A program made the position numbers and the translations under genes. Shown in pieces: positions 53,939 to 63,225 of a DNA stretch of 64,000 nucleotides (positions within the stretch are counted from its first letter, which is position 1; the number at the start of each line of letters is the position of its first letter). Below the pieces are notes generated by a model, which saw only the letters and a program-made list of their open reading frames with translations, searched no databases and was not told where the DNA came from. The stretch comes from Acidobacteriota bacterium (GTDB lineage Bacteria; Acidobacteriota; Terriglobia; Bryobacterales; Bryobacteraceae): contig JAKOTR010000035.1 in the NCBI GenBank assembly GCA_029776225.1, forward strand, positions 124,001-188,000, in the 5' to 3' direction.

Positions 53939-54549
53939 GTCGCGCGCGCCTGCTGCTTGCCGACGATCACGCCCTGGTCGTCGCCGGCCTCCGCAAACTG
54001 CTCGAAGCCGAGTTCGATGTTGTCGGCACAGTCACCGACGGGCGCGCCGTAATTTTGGCGGCTGAGCGTCTTAAACCCGATGTCATTCTTCTGGATATTT
54101 CGCTGCCCCTGGTCAACGGCATCGAGGCTGCCAAGGTGATCAAAAAAACATTTCCCGAAATTAAGATCGTTTTTGTCACCATGCACTCAGACCCGAATTA
54201 CGTGAGGGAGTCCTTCCGGGCGGGCGGATCGGGTTACGTGCTGAAGCGGTCGGCGGCTTCCGAACTGGTCACAGCCATCCGGGAAGTGCTCGCGGGCCGC
54301 ACCTATATCACGCCGCTCGTCAGCGCCCGGCAGGAGCCGGGCAAACGCCGCGGTGAGTTGACCCCCCGCCAGCGTGAAGTGCTGCAACTGGTCGCCGAGG
54401 GGCGCAGCACAAAAGAAATCGCCGGTATTCTGAAAATCTCGGTAAAAACTGTAGAATTTCACAAGTCTGGCATAATGCAAAAACTATCGATGCATAGCAC
54501 CGCCGAGCTAACGAGATACGCCATCGATCATGGAATTATCGGCACTTAG
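53935..54549 (+). CDS. NarL/FixJ-type response regulator
   Basis: 204 residues. Receiver domain with LLLADDHALVVAGL, phospho-acceptor Asp54 in VILLDISLPLVNG, Thr in FVTMHSDPN and Lys in YVLKRSAAS. The LuxR-type helix-turn-helix follows: LTPRQREVLQLVAEGRSTKE, IAGILKISVKTVEFHKSGIM. Cognate partner of the preceding kinase by coupling and class. Target genes unknown. Confidence 0.93.
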   Translation: MSRARLLLADDHALVVAGLRKLLEAEFDVVGTVTDGRAVILAAERLKPDVILLDISLPLVNGIEAAKVIKKTFPEIKIVFVTMHSDPNYVRESFRAGGSGYVLKRSAASELVTAIREVLAGRTYITPLVSARQEPGKRRGELTPRQREVLQLVAEGRSTKEIAGILKISVKTVEFHKSGIMQKLSMHSTAELTRYAIDHGIIGT

Positions 54550-54669
54550 ACCGCAACGGTTCACAAATTGAACACGAATTTATCGGAACTAGGGTTTTCC
54601 CCAGTTTCGCTCTTGGTGGTCTCCTACGTAGACTGATCCTGTACGCAAACGTGAGACGGGGTTGGGTTG

Positions 54670-55140
54670 ATGGGTGACTACATTATTCAGCGGTGGGTGA
54701 AGCCGGAGGATGACTCCCGGCGGCCGATGCACTCCGCAAAAAGCCGGGTGCCCGGCCCGGCGCAAAAAAAAAGTGCGGTCGGAATTCTGCTGGTGGATGA
54801 CCAGAGTGATCTCCGAAGCCTGCTCCGCCGCGCCCTCGAACTGGAGGGCTACTCGGTGTGGGAAGCCGGGAACGGGCAGGAGGCCCTTGAGATCGCGGAG
54901 GCAGAGGGCAACCGCATCCACCTGCTGCTCACGGATTTGAGAATGCCGGGGATGGACGGTTACGAACTCGCCAGAGAGTTAACCCGCAGGAGGCCCGACA
55001 TCGTTGTGCTGTATATGTCCGGGTATTCCGAGAACTTGCCCCCTCCAGGTGTCCCGTTCCTTCAAAAACCTTTTCGCCTCGATACCCTGAAGCGGGAAAT
55101 CGCGCGTCTTCTCCAGAGCAATCGGCGGGCGGCGGGCTGA
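54670..55140 (+). CDS. single-domain receiver protein
   Basis: 156 residues from the ATG at 54670. A polar ~35-residue N-terminal extension precedes a CheY-like receiver: GILLVDDQSDLRSLLRRAL, Asp89 in LLLTDLRMPGMDGYEL, VLYMSGYSEN and the Lys in PFLQKPFRLDTL. No output domain. The YMSGYS/FLQKPF wording is typical of receivers attached to hybrid kinases, so it may be a phosphorelay component. It lies 120 bases after the response regulator. Confidence 0.85.
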   Translation: MGDYIIQRWVKPEDDSRRPMHSAKSRVPGPAQKKSAVGILLVDDQSDLRSLLRRALELEGYSVWEAGNGQEALEIAEAEGNRIHLLLTDLRMPGMDGYELARELTRRRPDIVVLYMSGYSENLPPPGVPFLQKPFRLDTLKREIARLLQSNRRAAG

Positions 55141-55223
55141 TTTTCGAAGCCGCGCCGGAACTGGCTGGACATTTTTGTTACAAAATTCGATCCGCCAGCG
55201 CAATCAGTGTTGCCGATTTCCCC

Positions 55224-57833
55224 TCACTGCCGCGCCGGGTGCGGCTGCGTGGCCAGTCCCTTCGCCGGAAATTCGGCCGTTTCCACCCGCTGCTTCTGGC
55301 GCACGCGCTCCGCCGCCTTTTTCCCCGCGAGAAACGCATGGTCCGAATTGTAATATTCCCACTCGCTATAGCGGCCCGCCAGCAATATATCATGGGATTC
55401 CAGCCATTTACGGATGACCGCCACGTTGCGCGCCCGCGCATGGTCGTAAATCACGTAAGCGTGAGGCAGGTCGCACTGCGCCGACGCGCGGATACGGTCG
55501 TCCCGGCGGATGATGCCGGCGCGGCGGCAGTCCTCGACCGTTCGGCGGATCAACTCGTCTCCGTCGCAGGGCAGCGGCTTGTATTCGGAATAGGTGATTT
55601 CGCAGGTCAGCCCGAATCCGCCCGGAGGATTGCAATGCGGGCTGGCGTTGCCCTGCACGAAAATGCGATGAAATATCGTGTCCTCCGGGTAATAGATCCA
55701 GTGTTTTTCGGTGATGTTGGGCCGGTCGATCCCCAGATGCACGCAACGCACGGATACGTGCCGCAGGCCAGCCGCCGCCGCCCTCACCGCCGGCGGCGCT
55801 TCGTCGCCCGTCATCCGCACCAGCACCGGAAGTGGAATCGTGCTGATGAGATATTCGTACTTCACCTCTTCGCCGCCAGCCAGCGTTACGGTGTGGCTTT
55901 TTGGCGAAACCGCGATGATTTTGGAGTTCAACCGCAGCTCGCCCTTCAAATATGGCAGAAAACCGTCCATCAGCGCCTGAAATCCTCCCCGCAGAGGGTA
56001 GCCGAAGCGCGCATTCGGCCCCATCGGTTTGGGTACGGGTTGGAGCGCCCCTTCGATCATTTCGCCGATGTCGGGAAGCGGCACCCGCCCCCCGAGCCAG
56101 GACGTCTCCATTTCCGATAGCGGAACCGTCCATAGTTTGCGGTTGTAGGGTATGGCGAAGTGTTTCGCAATTCCGGCGCCCCAGACCTGGTAGATGAATT
56201 CCTCGAAATTCCGGGGCTGCGTGCCGCCCGGGGCCAAAGCCGTCTCGCTCTCCAGGATCCCGTCGGCGCAGCAGTCCGTGATTGGGGCCGTTTTGCAACT
56301 CCTGCCGTTCGCCTTGGGCGAGCCAGCGGCCTTCAGCGGGCCGAAGCGGGCCTCGATCGCTCCGATGAGGCATTCCTTGATAACTTGGGGAGGCAGCCCG
56401 TACAGCGCGCCCTGAAAGGGATATCTGGTGTAGACGCCTTTGCTGAACACCCAGGCCTCGCGGTCCTGCCAGTGAACGTTATCCCCCAGCAGCATCCGGT
56501 AAAGCTGGTGCACGTAGCTCTCGTTTGAGAACATGATGTGGCCCGCGAAGTCGAAGGTGAAGCCGTCCACCTCGATCGAGCGGCACCAGCCGCCCACGCG
56601 GTCCGCCTGCTCGATCAGCAGCGCGTCCTCGCCGAGGTGATACGCCGCGCTCAACCCTGTGGGGCCCGCTCCCGCCACAACCACCCGGCGGCGCGGCGCC
56701 GGCCGCCCCCCGGTTCGCGTCCACTCCCGCGCCACCAGTTTGGCCATCTCGGCGACGGTGGCGTCCCAGGAGGTGCGCGAGAGCACCTCGCGCATGCGTG
56801 ACACGCGTGTCCGCAGTTCGCCGGGCGGAGGGGCCAGGGCGCGCTCGCATGCCGCGATGAACTCCCCGGCCGTCCCGCCCATGTACACGATCCCGCCGTA
56901 CGGCTCGGCCACGTCTTTGATCGGCGTGCTGACGATCATCTTGTTCGCGGCCATGTATTCCAGCGTTTTGGTGGGGCTGATGAAACGGGTGGCCTCGTTG
57001 CGCGCGAACGGCAGCAGGCAAACGTCCCAGTTCGATAGATAAGAGGGCAGCTCCCGATAGCTCTTCTGGCCCAGGTAGTGAATGTTCGGGCGGCGCGGCA
57101 GGATTTCCTCCTTGATTTTCACAACGGGCCCGATCATGATCAGCCGCCACTCCGGATGTGCAGCGGCTATCCGGTCGATCAGGTCGAGATCCATCCGTTC
57201 ATCGATCACTCCGAAGTAACCGAGGCGCGGGTGCGGGATCGCGGCCTGATCGGCCGGCTCGGGCAGCCGCCGGGAAGCCTGGCCGAAATGGTTCACATCG
57301 ACGCTGCTGGGGAAGCAGTGGACGTTCGGGTGGCGGTCCTTCTTCGCCTGATAAAGACTGGGGCCGCCGGTGAACACAACATCGGCAATCTGGAACAGCT
57401 CCTCCTCGCGCTCGAGCAGCTCCGGCGGGGCATTGAGGAATGCGGACAACTCGTCCATGGCATCGTAGACCACGACGCGCGGGGCCAGATCGCGGACCAG
57501 CGGAAGCGCCATCGGGGTATAGATCCAGGCGCAGAATTCGCCAATGCGCTCCTCGGCGACCAGTTGCCTCAGCAGGGTACGCAAAGCGGGCAACTGCTCG
57601 TTCGAAAACCCCGGCTCTTTAACGGGGGTGTGCGGGCGGGCTACCAGCACGTTCGGCTCAGGCGTGCTTCGTTCCCAGAACAGCGCGTCCGGACGGTCCT
57701 GAACCGGCTCTTCCACGAACACCACGCGGCAGTTCGGTTGTGAGGCGAAACGGGTGAGCAGGTGTTGCGGGCGCTGATAAACGAAGTCCCACCGCAGGTG
57801 CGAAAACGTAAGTATTACATAATCCTGGCTCAC
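55224..57833 (-). CDS. fusion of a GT4-like glycosyltransferase and an FAD-dependent oxidoreductase
   Basis: 869 residues. Residues 1-~375 are a GT-B glycosyltransferase (LRWDFVYQRPQHLLTRF, VVYDAMDELSAF, LGYFGVIDERMDLDLID, FISPTKTLEYMAANKMIVST). From ~382 an FAD-binding amine-oxidase/HemY/UDP-galactopyranose-mutase-like protein starts: RRRVVVAGAGPTGLSAAYHL, IEQADRVGGWCRSI, FDFAGHIMFSN, YTRYPFQGALYGLP, and C-terminal LLAGRYSEWEYYNSDHAFLAG. Mutase-type flavoproteins contract sugar rings, which would give the transferase a furanose or modified donor; this coupling is an inference from the fusion. It is followed on the same transcript side by no gene before the convergent receiver. A clan-A hydrolase lies upstream on the same strand. 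Confidence 0.82.
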   Translation of the reverse strand: MSQDYVILTFSHLRWDFVYQRPQHLLTRFASQPNCRVVFVEEPVQDRPDALFWERSTPEPNVLVARPHTPVKEPGFSNEQLPALRTLLRQLVAEERIGEFCAWIYTPMALPLVRDLAPRVVVYDAMDELSAFLNAPPELLEREEELFQIADVVFTGGPSLYQAKKDRHPNVHCFPSSVDVNHFGQASRRLPEPADQAAIPHPRLGYFGVIDERMDLDLIDRIAAAHPEWRLIMIGPVVKIKEEILPRRPNIHYLGQKSYRELPSYLSNWDVCLLPFARNEATRFISPTKTLEYMAANKMIVSTPIKDVAEPYGGIVYMGGTAGEFIAACERALAPPPGELRTRVSRMREVLSRTSWDATVAEMAKLVAREWTRTGGRPAPRRRVVVAGAGPTGLSAAYHLGEDALLIEQADRVGGWCRSIEVDGFTFDFAGHIMFSNESYVHQLYRMLLGDNVHWQDREAWVFSKGVYTRYPFQGALYGLPPQVIKECLIGAIEARFGPLKAAGSPKANGRSCKTAPITDCCADGILESETALAPGGTQPRNFEEFIYQVWGAGIAKHFAIPYNRKLWTVPLSEMETSWLGGRVPLPDIGEMIEGALQPVPKPMGPNARFGYPLRGGFQALMDGFLPYLKGELRLNSKIIAVSPKSHTVTLAGGEEVKYEYLISTIPLPVLVRMTGDEAPPAVRAAAAGLRHVSVRCVHLGIDRPNITEKHWIYYPEDTIFHRIFVQGNASPHCNPPGGFGLTCEITYSEYKPLPCDGDELIRRTVEDCRRAGIIRRDDRIRASAQCDLPHAYVIYDHARARNVAVIRKWLESHDILLAGRYSEWEYYNSDHAFLAGKKAAERVRQKQRVETAEFPAKGLATQPHPARQ

Positions 57834-57969
57834 ATCTCCCCCTTCTGGATGAGGGCGCTCAACAGGTTAGAAAGGCGGGCGCGCCCCCTGACGAAATGAG
57901 CAATTATGAATCCAAGGGAGTCCCGGGAGGATCCAGCGCTGTGTGAACTCCACGCTGTGGCGGCGGGTT

Positions 57970-59085
57970 CTACCCGGGCAGCACTTCGCGCGCGCGGCGC
58001 AAGCCAGCGGCGTAGCCCCTGTTGAGCACTCGGCGCAGATTACCCTGGCGGTCGCGCTTGAGATCCCACAACCCGCTGTGATGCCACCACTTCGGGTCTT
58101 CCCAGTCGTGGCGGTCCAGTATGGGGTAGATGCAGATGCCTTCCACCGGCGCTCCGGCCTCCAGCGCCAGTTTGACCTCGTTGGCCACGTCGCGGATCCA
58201 CCGGCCCCGCCCGCGTCCGAAGTGGCTCGTTTCTGCCACGATCACCGGACGCCCGTACCGTTCGTACAAGTTCTGCAGTTGCCGGTGCAGGGGTATCCAC
58301 CGGCTGTCCCGCGGGACGGCGTCCCAGGCCAGTTTGTTGTCCGGGATCTCCCACTGGTTGTCGTAGTAGTAATTGGCGCCGATGATGTCCAGGTACTTGG
58401 GATTCCCGCCGAGGGAAGGCTGCTTGCGCCCGGCCAGCATATCCCAGGCTTCGAACTGCGCCTCGCGGTGCCTGGCTGCCGGCTCTTCAAGGTCCGGGCG
58501 CCCTGGCGGAGCCACGACGTTGATGATGGGATCGGCGAGCAGAAAGCGCGCCCGAGGCTCCACGTCCCAGATGGCCTCGCAGGCGGCTATCGTTGCGCGC
58601 ACCAACTGGTGCTTGATCGCGTCGTCCTGCCCCTCGGCAAACGGATAGAGGAAACGCGCCGCCGCCCAGCAGAAAAACGAAATCTCGTTGATCGGGCAAA
58701 AGAACGGCACGCGGCTGGTATGGTCCTTCAGGAATCGCGCCACCGCGCCGGCGTAGCGCGCAAACCGGTCCACAAATTCCGGTTTCAGAATGTCCAGGCC
58801 GTCCGGCCAGCCGTAGTGGCAGAGGTTCCAGATGACCTGAACGTTGTGGCGCTCGGCGGCTTCGGCGAGCGGCCGCAGCGGGGCGAAATCGTACTGCCCG
58901 TTCCGGTCGATCAGATGCCAGCGGCAGCCATCGCGGGCGGTGCGGAATCCCGTCTCCGCCAGCATCGCGTAGTCCGCATCCGCAAGCTTGTCGTGCTGCG
59001 TTGCGGCAATCATGTCCAGCCGCACGCCGTACTTGTTGATGTGGCACGCGGATTCGAACCCGGCCTGCCAGAAGGATTGAAACAC
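57970..59085 (-). CDS. clan-A glycoside hydrolase-like protein (GH1-like)
   Basis: 371 residues, no signal peptide. TIM-barrel signs: LAETGFRTARDGCRWHLID, VIWNLCHYGWPDGLDI, acid/base Glu134 in PFFCPINEISFF, LDIIGANYYYDNQ and nucleophile Glu285 in RPVIVAETSHFGRGRG, then EGICIYPILDRHDWEDP. Retaining beta-glycosidase chemistry is expected. Substrate unknown. It lies 136 bases upstream of the glycosyltransferase-flavoprotein fusion on the same strand, so both may handle the same intracellular glycoside. Confidence 0.82.
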   Translation of the reverse strand: MFQSFWQAGFESACHINKYGVRLDMIAATQHDKLADADYAMLAETGFRTARDGCRWHLIDRNGQYDFAPLRPLAEAAERHNVQVIWNLCHYGWPDGLDILKPEFVDRFARYAGAVARFLKDHTSRVPFFCPINEISFFCWAAARFLYPFAEGQDDAIKHQLVRATIAACEAIWDVEPRARFLLADPIINVVAPPGRPDLEEPAARHREAQFEAWDMLAGRKQPSLGGNPKYLDIIGANYYYDNQWEIPDNKLAWDAVPRDSRWIPLHRQLQNLYERYGRPVIVAETSHFGRGRGRWIRDVANEVKLALEAGAPVEGICIYPILDRHDWEDPKWWHHSGLWDLKRDRQGNLRRVLNRGYAAGLRRAREVLPG

Positions 59086-59110
59086 GCGCCCGGCCCGGGC
59101 CGTACTGGCC

Positions 59111-59659
59111 CTATTTCGCCTTTACCGGCTCCGCCGCCAGCACCTGGATCGCTGCCCGGCAAAACGCCGGCAGATCGTCAGGCTTCCGCGAGGTCACCAG
59201 GTTGCCGTCCACCACAACCTCGGCATCCTCATACCGCGCCCCGGCGTTCATGACGTCGTCCTTGATTGCGAAGAAACAAGTGGCCCGCCTTCCCTTCAGC
59301 ACGCCCGCCGAGCAGAGCACCCACAGGCCGTGGCAGATCGAGGCCACCAGCTTGCCCTGCGCGTCGATTTCCTTCACGAATTGCGTGGCTTTTTCGTACC
59401 GGCGAATATGGTCGGGCGCGTAGCCGCCCGGCACCACCACGCCGTCGAAATCCGCCGCCTTCACTTCGTCATAGGACTTCTGCGCCGTCACCGGATAGCC
59501 GTACTTGCTCGGATAGCTCTCCCCGGCTCTCGCGCCCACCGTGACGACTTCCGCGCCGGCTTCCTTCAACCGGTAGTACGGATACCAGACCTCAAGCTCC
59601 TGGTAGGACTGGTCCACAAAGATAGCGATGCGCTTTCCTTGAAGTTCCATTGCTTTCAT
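59111..59659 (-). CDS. DJ-1/PfpI family protein
   Basis: 182 residues. The nucleophile elbow is VASICHGLWVL with Cys109-His110, the conserved Glu in QSYQELEVWYPYYRL and PGGYAPDHIRR. This is the PfpI/YhbO group, described as proteases, chaperones or glyoxalase/deglycase-type enzymes against reactive aldehydes; the exact activity is debated. The stop lies 25 bases before the start of the clan-A hydrolase on the same strand, so they may share a transcript. Confidence 0.88.
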   Translation of the reverse strand: MKAMELQGKRIAIFVDQSYQELEVWYPYYRLKEAGAEVVTVGARAGESYPSKYGYPVTAQKSYDEVKAADFDGVVVPGGYAPDHIRRYEKATQFVKEIDAQGKLVASICHGLWVLCSAGVLKGRRATCFFAIKDDVMNAGARYEDAEVVVDGNLVTSRKPDDLPAFCRAAIQVLAAEPVKAK

Positions 59660-59775
59660 TTTAATCTGAAGCCTTTTTAGCCGATCCCCGGTCCCGGGGC
59701 CAAACAGCCCCTTTCCGTAACTTTTGCCGTCTCGCTTGCGCCTTTTTTAGTGTCTCCGCCGTCTTAAGTACTACA

Positions 59776-61137
59776 ATGTCGAGGACTTCAATGTCTGCAT
59801 CCACCCAGCCAGCGCCTGTTCCGAGCCGGCCACCGGCGACTCCCGGCCCCGGCCCGGTCCCCGTGCCGCCACCGGTTCATCCTGGACCGTCGCGGCGATG
59901 GCTTGTGCCGGCGGGGCTGGCGCTGATAGGGCTGCTGGCAGGCGCGCTGTACCTGGCGCTCAGGACCAATCAGGCGACCCAGACCGGGTCGGCCGACCTT
60001 GTGCGTACGGTTCAGGCCACCGCCGGTACCCTGGAACGGGTGGTGCGCATTGCGGGCCAGACCGCAGCCCGCAATTACGTGACCGTCAGGGTTCCCTCTT
60101 TCCGCGCTCCCGATTCCGGACGCGACCTGACCTTAGTCAAGCTGGCCGACGCGGGGACATTCGTGAAGAAGGGCGACATCGTAGCCGAATTGGACGCCCA
60201 ATCGCTCCGGGATCACATCGATGACGCTCAGGATCAGGTCCTCCAGGCTGAAAACGCCGTTTTGAAGCAACGTGCGCAACAGGAAGTCGAGCGCGAGACG
60301 TTGCAGCACAACATTCGCGTCGCCAAGGCGGATCTGGATAAGGCAAGGCTGGACCATGCGGCCGGCGAGGTGAAAACCGAAATCGAACGGGAGCTGCTCA
60401 GGCTTGCTGTCGAGGAGGCAGAGGCCGCCTACAAACAGCTTCAGCGCGATGTGGCGTTCAAAGCGGCCGCCGATGCCGCCGACCTGGCGATCCTTCAGGT
60501 AGCGGTCCGGAAGGCCCAGATCCACGTCGATAATCACCGGAACGATCTGCGCTCGTTTGTAATCAGAGCGCCCATGGATGGCCTGGTGGTGATGCACCAG
60601 ACCTTCCGTCAGGGGCAGACCGTTCAAGTGCAACTCGGCGACAACGTGCGGCCTGGCCAGCCCTTCATGAAAATCGTGGACATCAGCAGCATGCAGCTGG
60701 AAGGACTGGTCAGCCAGGCCGATTCCAACCAGTTCCGCATCGGGCAGCGCGCCATCATTGGTCTCGATGCCTTCCCCGACTTGAGATTTGAGGGCAGGAT
60801 AGAGAGCATTGGCGCCTTGGCCGTTAAAGGAATGTGGGAGACGTACTACGTTCGCAACGTGCCCGTGCGCATCGCCATCGAGGGGAGCGATCCCCGCCTC
60901 ATCCCCGATTTGTCGGCGTGGGCCGACGTGCGGCTGGCAACGGAGCCGAACGCCATCATCGTGCCCCGCGAGGCGGTTCGTTCCGAAAACGGGCAGGATT
61001 TTGTCTACGTCAAAGTAAACAATAAGTTTGTGAAGCGCCCCGTCGAACTGGGTTTGAAGAACACGACCCACGTCGCCGTGAAATCCGGGCTCGAAGCCGG
61101 AGAAGAAGTGGCGGTGGGAGATGTCGATCCCAAGTAG
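59776..61137 (+). CDS. HlyD/RND-type membrane fusion protein
   Basis: 453 residues. A proline-rich cytoplasmic head (PVPSRPPATPGPGPVPVPPP) precedes one membrane helix (PAGLALIGLLAGALYLAL). The periplasmic part has a lipoyl half (TLVKLADAGTFVKKGDIVAELD), a long coiled-coil hairpin (~140-255), the second lipoyl half (IRAPMDGLVVMHQTFRQGQTV) and a beta-barrel. It would bridge an inner-membrane ABC or RND pump and an outer-membrane channel, but no pump gene adjoins it here. Two ATGs (59776, 59791) are possible. Confidence 0.85.
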   Translation: MSRTSMSASTQPAPVPSRPPATPGPGPVPVPPPVHPGPSRRWLVPAGLALIGLLAGALYLALRTNQATQTGSADLVRTVQATAGTLERVVRIAGQTAARNYVTVRVPSFRAPDSGRDLTLVKLADAGTFVKKGDIVAELDAQSLRDHIDDAQDQVLQAENAVLKQRAQQEVERETLQHNIRVAKADLDKARLDHAAGEVKTEIERELLRLAVEEAEAAYKQLQRDVAFKAAADAADLAILQVAVRKAQIHVDNHRNDLRSFVIRAPMDGLVVMHQTFRQGQTVQVQLGDNVRPGQPFMKIVDISSMQLEGLVSQADSNQFRIGQRAIIGLDAFPDLRFEGRIESIGALAVKGMWETYYVRNVPVRIAIEGSDPRLIPDLSAWADVRLATEPNAIIVPREAVRSENGQDFVYVKVNNKFVKRPVELGLKNTTHVAVKSGLEAGEEVAVGDVDPK

Positions 61138-61230
61138 CCGCGGGCTTCCTTCTGCCGTCCGTACGAGTGTATTCCTCTGATCTCTAAGCAAAAAGTGTCC
61201 CGGCGCGCCGTGGGCGGTTGAGCCCGGAGC

Positions 61231-63225
61231 TTATCGTACCGCCACCAGGTGCTGGCCGCGCGGCAGATAAAGCCCGCAGCGGCCGGGGCCCGCGTCAAAC
61301 TGCGCCGGCGCGGCCTCCTCTCCGTCAATTTCAATGCTTGTGGGAGGCCTGTTTAGAATCGCGATCGCGCGGGAGGAACTCGAGTAGGAAAACTCAATGC
61401 CCCCGCCGCGCGACGCAGCGGCTTTCAGATCGCCGTTGAAATCCAGCAGGCGGAGGGCCGGCTCCTCGCCGCCCGGCTCAAGGACGTGCGTCCCCGGGGG
61501 CAGCCACACAATCCCACCGCCGGCGGCAGGCCAGGGTGAACCATTTACCAGGACCGGGCCGCTCCACTCGACGCCGGTTCCGTAGCGTGACTCCACCACC
61601 AGCCTGCCGCCGTTCCTCTGAGCCCTTTCCACAACGGACGCAGCCGCCGGCAGCAGCGGCAAGTCGACGGGAAGAATCGAGTTCTCGAAATACAACGCCA
61701 CCCTGTTGAACGCCTGCGAGGCCAAATGAACCAGTTGGAACAGCTCCGTGCCGGTCTGCTGCTTCGTCGGATACACATCCTGGTAGCGCTCGACCACGTT
61801 GATGTCGATGCCCAGCTTGTCCGTTCGCCGCGTAAGTTGTTGATAGCGGCGGGCGATTTCGGGGTAGCGCTGCGGCCCGAGGTGCCAGATCGTGGCCGGG
61901 TCCTCAATCAGAAACGTGAAGTCGTGCCGGTCGAGCAGCGGCAGCACGCGGGCGGCGTCCGCGCCGATGGCGTCCCGTATCCCCTGGTCGAACCTGTCAT
62001 CGACGTGGGTGAGCACCAAATCGAGATGGGGCCGCTTCTCCCGAATCGCTCCGATCTGTTCCAGCCACTCCACCTGGGCGCGGCGCGCCAGTTCGGCCCG
62101 GAAGTCCAGAAACAGCCGCAGCTTCGCGGGCGTGCGGGCGGACGGGTCGCGGAACAGCTCGACGGGGTCGAAACCGTGCAGACCGCGGAACTCCCGGCGC
62201 ACGTCGTCGTTCATCGGGGTGAACCGGGAGGCATTATCCGCGCCCTCCAGAGATTCGAAGTACAACTCGGCGAGATTGATACCGTCCCAGTCGAAACGGT
62301 TGATGAGATCCCGGACTCCTTGCGCAACGGCTCGGAAGCACTCCCGGTTGTTTAAATTCATCAGCTTGCGCCAGTCGAGGTGGGCATCCTGAAGGGTAGC
62401 GGTCTTTTCCCGCCACTCCGGGTGGTCCCTCCAGAACTGCTCGCTGACGTGGGGTAGTTCGAGCCAGGCGTACACCAGGATGGCGTTGCGGTGGCAGGTC
62501 TCGATCAGGCCGGTAAGCCAGTTGTCGCGCCAGGGCTCAGGCTCGAAGTAGTGCCAGGCGGCTACGTGGAGCGCGGCAATTCCCGCCATTCTCCAGCGCT
62601 TCGCCAGGTACTCGAGGTCGGCGCGGGAGCGGTATGAGGAATCGAAAAACGCCCAGGTCCGCCGGGCACGGAACGGCGGGGAGAGGCCCAGATCTGTAAG
62701 TGCTTGAAGCAGATAGGGAAACCGCTCGTAGCCGCGCTCGCCGGGCGAAGCCGCCACCCAGAGCACGCCGCCCGCACCCTTCTTGAAGCCGGCCATCAAG
62801 GGAGCACCGCCGTGGCGCTCACGGACGAAGATGCGGGCTTCCGGCGGGACCTCGAAAACCGGGATCTCCAGAGCCTGTTCCCAGATAATGGGCAGTTTCG
62901 GGCGCCGCTCGTCAACGGTATTTTGAACTCTGACTTTCCTGCTGCCTGCGCGGAAACCAAAAGCCTCCGCTACCGGGGACGCGCCTTCCAGAATCACGAA
63001 CCCTCCGGCTTCGGCGTGTTCGAGCCACGGCTCGGCGGGTGCGGCCGCATCCCCGCGCAGGACGACGATTCCGGCTTTGCCGTTGGCGGGCAGAAAACCC
63101 ACCGACGAGAGAACGTCCGGCCAGCTCCCCGGATCCTTGCCTTCCACCCGGAAGTCGATAGTCCCGGGGGCGGCGGCCGCGCTGGCGGCCAGCAGCAGAA
63201 GCAGGGAGCTAGCGGCTAAACGCAT
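61231..63225 (-). CDS. secreted glycoside-hydrolase-like TIM-barrel protein
   Basis: 664 residues. Signal peptide MRLAASSLLLLLAASAAAAP. Residues ~20-180 form an N-terminal domain with Rossmann-like pieces (GIVVLRGDAAAPAE, GGFVILEGASPVAEAF). A barrel domain follows, of the type seen in GHL10-like proteins: WRMAGIAALHVAAWHYFEP, VYAWLELPHVSEQFW, FDWDGINLAELYFESL, HLDLVLTHVDDRFDQG. The last ~130 residues are beta-rich. A catalytic Glu pair cannot be fixed by eye. It overlaps the upstream outer-membrane protein gene by 17 bases, so the two may serve polysaccharide export or trimming. Confidence 0.75.
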   Translation of the reverse strand: MRLAASSLLLLLAASAAAAPGTIDFRVEGKDPGSWPDVLSSVGFLPANGKAGIVVLRGDAAAPAEPWLEHAEAGGFVILEGASPVAEAFGFRAGSRKVRVQNTVDERRPKLPIIWEQALEIPVFEVPPEARIFVRERHGGAPLMAGFKKGAGGVLWVAASPGERGYERFPYLLQALTDLGLSPPFRARRTWAFFDSSYRSRADLEYLAKRWRMAGIAALHVAAWHYFEPEPWRDNWLTGLIETCHRNAILVYAWLELPHVSEQFWRDHPEWREKTATLQDAHLDWRKLMNLNNRECFRAVAQGVRDLINRFDWDGINLAELYFESLEGADNASRFTPMNDDVRREFRGLHGFDPVELFRDPSARTPAKLRLFLDFRAELARRAQVEWLEQIGAIREKRPHLDLVLTHVDDRFDQGIRDAIGADAARVLPLLDRHDFTFLIEDPATIWHLGPQRYPEIARRYQQLTRRTDKLGIDINVVERYQDVYPTKQQTGTELFQLVHLASQAFNRVALYFENSILPVDLPLLPAAASVVERAQRNGGRLVVESRYGTGVEWSGPVLVNGSPWPAAGGGIVWLPPGTHVLEPGGEEPALRLLDFNGDLKAAASRGGGIEFSYSSSSRAIAILNRPPTSIEIDGEEAAPAQFDAGPGRCGLYLPRGQHLVAVR

